A stretch of DNA of 64,000 nt from Mauremys mutica. Taxonomy: Eukaryota; Chordata; Testudines; Geoemydidae. The notes beneath the pieces were generated by a model. It saw only the letters and a program-made list of their open reading frames with translations, was not told the DNA's origin and made no database searches. Below are positions 58,306 to 64,000 of the stretch, one piece after another (position 1 is the first letter of the stretch; the number at the start of each line of letters is the position of its first letter). The stretch spans positions 67,103,321 through 67,167,320 of the forward strand of contig NC_059075.1 of NCBI RefSeq assembly GCF_020497125.1, in the 5' to 3' direction. Both the position numbers and the translations under genes were made by a program.

Positions 58306-60297
58306 GACTAGACTCTGAAAACCCATAGAAGGCTTTAAATGTAGAGGCCTGAGTCTACTCAGACTCCTTTCACTGCTGATCTTCTGACACATCTGCTGTG
58401 TTGCTGACATTCCATGGGTGTTCCTTTGAAATCAGTGCAGTATTAGGACATACCTCATACATTACACCACATACCAGGTGTCTGGTACATTTAGGAGAAC
58501 CGCAGATGCATTCTTACCTACTGTGTTCTGCTGGAAAGGCCCTGCTATTTTCAGTAGAAGCACATCAGAGAACACAAACACTTATAGACACAGAAGGACA
58601 ATGAGCTACTGCCAGACCCCAGGCTGACTGTGTGGTCATGTATAGTGCCACTGATGTTTTCATGTTAGCACCAAATCATATGGCTGATACTTCCTTTTCC
58701 GACACTTCACTGAAACTTGAATCAAAAAAATGTGCTTGGGAGTATTGTCTAGTAGATGTAGTAAGGGATTGAGACTCAAAACTCATGGTTCTTTTTCCCA
58801 GCTTTGAAAATCAACCCACAATTTAGGTGGGTAAGTTCAAATGTTCACCGTAACCTTTCTTTGCCTCCGTTTCGCCATCTGTAAAATGGAGGTGCTAATA
58901 CTGATTAGTTGTCTGTACAGTGTTGTGAGATTCTTGGACTGAAAGAGCTATAGTAATAGGTAATGAGAGCATTATCATTATTTAACCAAATCTTCATATC
59001 ATCACAACCCAATCTTGAGAGGCCAGTTGCACAGTTTACTATTTGAAGGATGGGTGGAGGGCAAACTTCAGTGATGGAATGAGGGCTCAGTTCCTATTCA
59101 AAGGAGGTTTGCTATTTTCAGCCAATATAAAGAATTTTATCTAGATCTTGGTAAGATTAGTTTGGAGTTGGTTTGCTTGAGTATTGGCCACAGTTTTCTA
59201 GGGATAAAACCTAGAAGGGGTCCAGCTGAATCTTTCTTTGTGACAACTATGGAGACTAAGGAGATAGGGGAGGTGAAGGTGGTGTCAGGTAATCACAGTC
59301 AGTGACAACAGGAAGACCATACTGAGCATTTTTGGAACGGGGAAGTTACATTGTTCCTCACAAGGCTGTTCTCTCCTTTCTTATCGCCTCCTCCTACACT
59401 CTAGTATTTCAGCCTGTACTAATCTTGCAGGACCAAATAACTGCATTTGCAATGCATGGTTGCAATGCAGTTGCATCCTTGTGTGGTGGGGTAGACCGTG
59501 CGGCACATGTCAGTGCAATAGCATCATGCATAGGTGCAACTGGAAGCCAAGAGACCTGTGAAGACTCAACATGGTGGCTCATTGTGACATCTACAGCCCA
59601 TCTGGGACTCTAAATCTCCGTGAGCTAAGCTTGTGGGGAAGTTCTGTGAAAATCAGAACTTCCCTATGAATTGTTGGGGATGATGCCTAGCAGCGTTACC
59701 CTTATCTCCATTGGTCCTAGGGTCAGTGCCCATTTTATAAACACTCTTTGCCCTGGCCAAGTTCTTCTTAGTGAACACCTCACCGCCGCTACTGCCTGCA
59801 CTCACATCTGACATACAAGAGAAGATCTGTCAGTGCATCAGTGTATCAAGGCCTTCCTGTTTTTGGCAAGCCCACTCCACGTCTACATAGTGTGCCTCAA
59901 GCAGGGACACTTCCAACTCATTTTGGGACAGTTTGGCTCATCTCAGACCCTGATATTAGGAATGACAATCCCCACACGCTTTTCCTGTCCCTTACCCACT
60001 ATCCCATCCCAAGTCCCATCCTTCTGCCTTCGCTCATGGGGGAGGGGGAATACTTCTGAACACAGAGCCCTTGGGACGCACTTGTTCTCTCCAGCCTCAT
60101 TCTCATCCTGCTGCTACTGGGCATGCTCACAAATCTGCACCAAGCATGCGGCTACAGAGAGCTCACACGCTGCACTAAGCCATCTTCATCACTCATTTAA
60201 AACTGTCATCTGCAAATAGCCTTTGCGCCATCTCCAAATGGGAAATTAACTCTCTTCCTGTTTTCTTCTTTCCTTATTTGTTTTTCGTTTCATACAG
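58306..60297. other. Intron upstream of exon C
   Basis: A MIR/L2-like relic lies at 58855-58985 (tttgcctccgtttcgccatc, tgtaaaatggaggtgctaat). Two GCATG words occur at 60121 and 60144, and a long pyrimidine tract runs into the exon C acceptor. No other feature is recognised. Confidence 0.5.
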
Positions 60298-60315
60298 CGC
60301 TGCTACTCACTCAAG
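60298..60315 (+). CDS. SLC8A3: SLC8A3 exon C, 18-nt cassette microexon
   Basis: The exon sits between a strong pyrimidine tract ending in catacAG (60296-60297) and a near-perfect donor CAAG|gtaaga at 60316. Entered after the single G left by exon A or B, it reads A-L-L-L-T-Q and exits again with one base, so it can be included or skipped without changing frame. ALLL at this place is the signature of exon C in exchanger splice variants (AC, B and BC forms). It was too short to appear as an open frame and was located from the splice sites and phase. Two GCATG motifs lie upstream, at 60121 and 60144. The next constitutive exon is expected beyond the window. Confidence 0.88.
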
Positions 60316-60653
60316 GTAAGACTGCTTTCACTCCTTTGCTCTATCGGTGTGGCTTTGATTTCATTCTCTTCTTCAGTCAGAGACTTTTGTGCTCATGCTC
60401 ATTGTATCACAGTTACTAGGCTGTGTACCCAAGGAGCAGATACATTAAGCATGCACCAGTTATTGACACATGAGGTGAAAAGTCAGGTTTTTTTGCCACA
60501 AATCTAGGGGAAATGACCTTTCCAATAACATACAGCTGAATCTACAACTCCTGATAGTTTAGGACATTGGACACCTCACCTCCCAGTCCCAATCACACAT
60601 CTTCCTTTCTGCATCTATAGTGCTTACTAGCAATAAAACAGAGTGGGCCTAAG

Positions 60654-60915
60654 CAGGGGCAGCTCTAGGTATTTTGCCGCCCCAAGCACGGCAGGCAGGC
60701 TGCCTTCTGCGGCTTGCCTGCGGGAGGTCCCCGGTCCCGTGGATTTGGCGGCTCTTCTGCGGGAGGTCTGCCGAAGCTGCAGGACCAGCGGACCCTCCGC
60801 AGGCATGCCGCCAAAGGCAACCTGCCTGCCGCCCTTGCGGTGACCGGCAGAGCACCCCCGGTGGCTTGCCGCCCCAGGTATGCACTTGGCGTGCTGGTGC
60901 CTGGAGCCGCCCCTG
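60654..60915. mobile_element. hAT MITE (262 bp) downstream of exon C
   Basis: The ends CAGGGGCAGCTCTAGG and CTGGAGCCGCCCCTG are inverted. Perfect 8-bp TSD ggcctaag flanks it (60646-60653 and 60916-60923). The CpG-rich interior holds no real gene. Confidence 0.92.
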
Positions 60916-61319
60916 GGCCTAAGTGTGGTATTACCCCCAGAATTCACAGTGGAAGGCAGCCCAAAGAAAACTCCTGGAAGTTTGGGTATAAGGTTGGGCA
61001 TAAGTGCCTCCTAGAGAACAACAGATTTGCCACCAAGAAGAGAGTGCAGTGTAGACCTCCCCAACACCAAAAGAGGGGGAAATCAGGACACTATGCCCTG
61101 CCTTGCTAAGCTCACATTGTAGTATAGGTTATTCCTTCTGTATTTTTGTTATCCCTCCAGTTCCAGGTTTGATCATGGTTGAGTTTGCACTAAAGAAATA
61201 TTTGGCACAAGAAGCAGGCACTCGAAGGTACAGAGAAGGGCTTGCATTTTTGTTTTTTTAAATAGAGTTGAACAAAAAAACTTCTGGAAATTATGAGTCC
61301 TGAACTGGACTACAACTAT

Positions 61320-61446
61320 CAGGAAGTGTCACTGCTTGGAACTGACAGATGCTTAACTGCTGTGACAGAAGCAGCTCTACAGAACACCTGGAAGTGCTCT
61401 GCAAGCCACCAGTGCTCTGCAGACCACAGCCTGAGGAGCTTTTGTT
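61320..61446 (+). mobile_element. hAT-type fragment, partner of 3838-3962
   Basis: It shares aggaagtgtcactgcttg, gtgacagaagcagctct and ccagtgctctgcagaccaca with the fragment near 3838, in the same order. Confidence 0.5.
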
Positions 61447-61610
61447 CTAGGAAGAGTTTAAGGTGAACCATTCATACATGTTCATCATGCCCAAGTTATG
61501 GTGGCATTTGGATCAAAGACCATATCCAAGACTTCATTGCAAATCAAGAGGAAAATATCTTTATGCTACCACCTACAATTCCTAATACTCTAAGGCAGTT
61601 GTCCATAGAG

Positions 61611-61819
61611 CAGGGCCGGCTCTGGGTTTTTTGCCGCCCCAAGCAAAACAAACAAACAACAACAAAAAACAGAGTGCCACCACCAAAGAAGAAGAAAAAA
61701 AAAAGGCTGGAGTGCCGCTGCTGAAGCAAAGGTGCCGCCCCAAAGGGCCAGAATGCCTCCCCTTGAGAAGTGCCGCCCCAAGCACATGCTTGGGACGCTG
61801 GTGCCTAGAGCCGGCCCTG
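61611..61819. mobile_element. hAT MITE (209 bp)
   Basis: The ends CAGGGCCGGCTCTGGG and CTAGAGCCGGCCCTG are inverted. Perfect 8-bp TSD ccatagag flanks it (61603-61610 and 61820-61827). It carries an A-rich internal tract and the phrase tgccgccccaagc shared with 60654. Confidence 0.92.
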
Positions 61820-62726
61820 CCATAGAGTATGTCCAGAATCCCAAACAGGGCTAATTAGGACATAGCTAATGACAGCAAAGGTCACAGAATCACCAAAGTT
61901 CAGTTCAGGATACTTACGAAAAACTTTTCTGACCCGCTTGGGCTGGGAATCCTTTAAGAGGCCTTTTTCTCCTATGAATTTTGTCAGTTCTTCAACTTCA
62001 GCAGGATGGGAAATGAGTCAAGTGCAACCTTTCTCACAGCAATTTTGTTGCTTTAATTCACTAGCCACTTAATTTGATCAGAACCTTTGGAACCAAATAA
62101 TTTGCATTAATATAATTTCCACTCTGTGATCAAATTTGATTGCTTTTGGCAGGTATTACTGGATAATTTGTCACCAGCTATGGAAAGTTGCTGTTCAGTT
62201 AATAAAAAAGGGCCAAATTTCTGACCTGGAGGAAGTAGAAGGGTCCTGAGGATAGGGTACCCTGTTTCCCTTCAGTCACACTGGCTAGAGTCCACCCGCG
62301 TTTCACCAGGCTGTCTAGAATGCTATGTTTATCTAATTCAAGTCTGTTGTGTGCAGCACATGAATTTTGTGCAGAGCTGGGCTGACATCACTTGTATCTT
62401 GTACGTGTTTAAAACTACAAACACCAAGATAGAAAATATCCAGACCAATATCAATAATACCCACACCCCCACATAGCAGAAACACACATTAGAGCACCAC
62501 TCAGTACCAATCATGGCTAATAAGGAGAGATGGATGTGACATATACACTTAGTCCGTGTCATGTTAGATTTAGAAAAGGCAAGCATTCAGGAGTGTTTGT
62601 AAAAATTACATTGAAAACTACATTGGAGCTTGTCATCTACCCACCCCCGGCTTCTCATGTTACCTTTTCCTACCAAGCTCCTCATCTCCCTGCAGCTGCC
62701 CCACTGACCTGTCTTAGAGCCGGCGG
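61820..62726. other. Intronic stretch, no feature recognised
   Basis: No exon or repeat end was recognised. The constitutive exon expected after exon C was looked for here and not found. Confidence 0.5.
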
Positions 62727-62961
62727 GTTTGTCTACACTGTAATTAAACACCCGTAGCTGGCTCAGGCTCGGGAGGCTTGGGCTGTGGGGCTGTAAAATT
62801 GCGTGTAGATGTTCAGGCTCTGGGAACCCACGAGAGGGGAAGGGCCAGAGCCCAGGCGCCAGCCCAAGCCCAAATGTCTACACCGCAATTTTACCACCCC
62901 GCAAGCCCAAGTCAGCTGATGTGGGCCAGCCATGGGTGCTTAATTGCAGTATAAATGTACC
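62727..62961. mobile_element. Fold-back (palindromic) MITE, 235 bp
   Basis: The left arm gtttgtctacactgtaatta, cacccgtagctgg and gctgtaaaattgcgtgtaga is mirrored by the right arm tctacaccgcaattttacca, gtgggccagccatgggtgct and taattgcagtataaatgtac. Most of the element can fold into one hairpin. The class is probably DNA transposon. A TSD is not clear. Confidence 0.65.
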
Positions 62962-63722
62962 GGAGTGACCTAATGGCTCTGTCACTTGGCCCCCTTTTGG
63001 ACTCCCACTAGATGTCTCTCATTTCTCCTGGCGATTCTTGTTTCTCTTGTGTGTGTATTTCATGTCTTCCACCCACCATTGTTTGCTCTCCAGAAACCCA
63101 GCAGCTTTTAGGGTCAGGGCATCTGTTGCTCTGTCTCTTCACTCCTCCAGCACAGAGCACTGATGTCAGGCTTATGCCTACTGCTTGCCCCTTGGCTGGC
63201 TTGTGACTAGCGAGGAGGAAAGCTCAAGTGGTTAGATATTCACTTCTGTCTGTATACACATTAGAACTCTGGATACGTATCAGAGACACAGATGGCCCAA
63301 ACCGAGACCCCTAGGTCCAAGCAGCCCCTGATTTGGGGGAAGTTCATATCTTTGCAGCTAGCCTATATGTGTTTGCAGCATGGGAGTGTGCTGAAATCAC
63401 ACAACAAGGAGCTGTCTCGCAAGATTTCCAATAATTTTGGTTTGAAAATCTCATGAGAACAACTTTCTGGGGCATTATTGGCACTGCTGCTCCCAAGCCT
63501 GAAAGTAAAGAACCACGTGAAAAATTGAAAATATATTTTTTTAAATGAGTTTGGATGAACTTCGCATTTGAACATGTGTCCGTGCTTATTTGAGCCAAAC
63601 TCATTCTGCAATCCATACCTGTGACTCAATGAACTTTGAAAAGAACTATTTTAGGATGCACCTGATGGCTGCTAGACTAAAGTATCTGATTCTGACTGCA
63701 TGAAATGAATGTGTTGGGTTGG
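62962..63722. other. Intronic stretch, no feature recognised
   Basis: No recognised feature; chance frames only. Confidence 0.45.
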
Positions 63723-63730
63723 CCTAGGAC

Positions 63731-64000
63731 CAGGGGCGGCTCTAGGCACCAGCAAAACAAGCTGGTGCCTAGGGCGGCAAAATGTAGGGGGCGTTCCCTG
63801 CCGCCGTGGGGGGGGGCATGACTGCGGACGGTTCGCTGGTCCCGCGGCTCGGCTGGACCTCCCGCAGGCATGCCTGCGGCAGCTCAACCAGAGCCGCCGG
63901 ACCAGCGAACCGCCCGCAGCTGCGGGAGGTCTAGCCAAGCCGCGCGACCAGCGGACCCTCCGCAGTCATGCCCGCAGGAGGTCCGCTGCTCCCGCGGCTC
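63731..64000. mobile_element. hAT MITE cut by the window end
   Basis: The left terminus CAGGGGCGGCTCTAGGCACC belongs to the group at 60654 and 61611. The expected duplication would be cctaggac (63723-63730), but the right end is beyond 64000. The interior has repeated tcccgcggctc and accagcgaacc phrases. Confidence 0.8.

Larger units (their letters stand above)
1..64000 (+). other. SLC8A3: Internal segment of the SLC8A3 (NCX3) locus, mostly intron
   Basis: The gene encodes a plasma-membrane Na+/Ca2+ exchanger. Only its alternatively spliced cytoplasmic-loop exons fall here: A at 43964, B at 45617 and C at 60298, all on plus with consensus AG/GT borders. The order A, B, C and the encoded peptides match the known alternative-splicing region of this family. 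SLC8A3 is preferred over SLC8A1 and SLC8A2 because A contains PRMVDMS and B contains EPKWMERGIS. The large exon with the N-terminal membrane segments and first Calx-beta domain is not in the window. The following constitutive exon was not found before 64000. No other host gene is recognised on either strand. Confidence 0.82.

Noticed and set aside
60316..64000. Constitutive exon following exon C
   Set aside because: No acceptor-bounded frame resembling the expected acidic segment after exon C was found; it probably lies downstream.
1..64000. CRISPR arrays, operons, bacterial promoters or rRNA
   Set aside because: The DNA is vertebrate. Tandem structures seen are microsatellites, a minisatellite and transposon ends.

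Overview
This is vertebrate nuclear genomic DNA, most likely from a turtle (probably a cryptodire). The evidence is a long, nearly undecayed CR1 LINE, a tRNA-type SINE ending in a CR1 3' tail, many hAT and PIF/Harbinger elements with clean target-site duplications (TSDs), and long introns. No bacterial gene organisation is present. Almost every long open frame in the window is either chance or mobile DNA.

The host gene is a plus-strand segment of a sodium/calcium exchanger gene, best matched to SLC8A3 (NCX3). Three short exons are visible: exon A (43964-44070), exon B (45617-45720) and an 18-nt microexon C (60298-60315). A and B encode alternative versions of the same stretch of the second regulatory Ca2+-binding (Calx-beta) domain. 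Both enter and leave in the same phase, so either one gives an open frame. Using both puts a TAA four codons into B. C is a multiple of three and adds ALLLTQ. The big N-terminal exon must lie upstream of the window and the C-terminal transmembrane exons downstream. Everything else is intron.

Layout. 1-37 kb is intron 5' of exon A, with MIR-like relics, hAT elements (5497-6609, 9806-10115, 14574-14893, 19858-20206, 21828-22830, 26903-27602), a CR1 with a 482-codon frame (17811-19348, minus), a Tigger-type MITE (28856-29035), a hammerhead-bearing fold-back retroelement (25356-25497) and an older CR1 (34320-34945). 37009-41838 is a structurally complete PIF/Harbinger DNA transposon (TSD TAA). 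It has a DDE transposase on plus, a spliced Myb/SANT gene on minus, and an unrecognised third reading frame inside the intron of the latter. 43-46 kb holds the A/B exon pair with pyrimidine-rich flanks. 46-60 kb holds nested SINE and LINE relics, tandem Harbinger-type MITEs (52723-53248), a solo LTR (55380-56171), a second fold-back element and a hAT with a minisatellite (57347-58305). 60-64 kb holds exon C and further hAT and fold-back MITEs.

The most noteworthy signals are the frame-enforced A/B exon choice with candidate splicing-regulator motifs, the Harbinger element with its third frame, and the hammerhead-ribozyme-like core in the fold-back element at 25.4 kb. All assignments come from reading the sequence and family knowledge; no database search was run.
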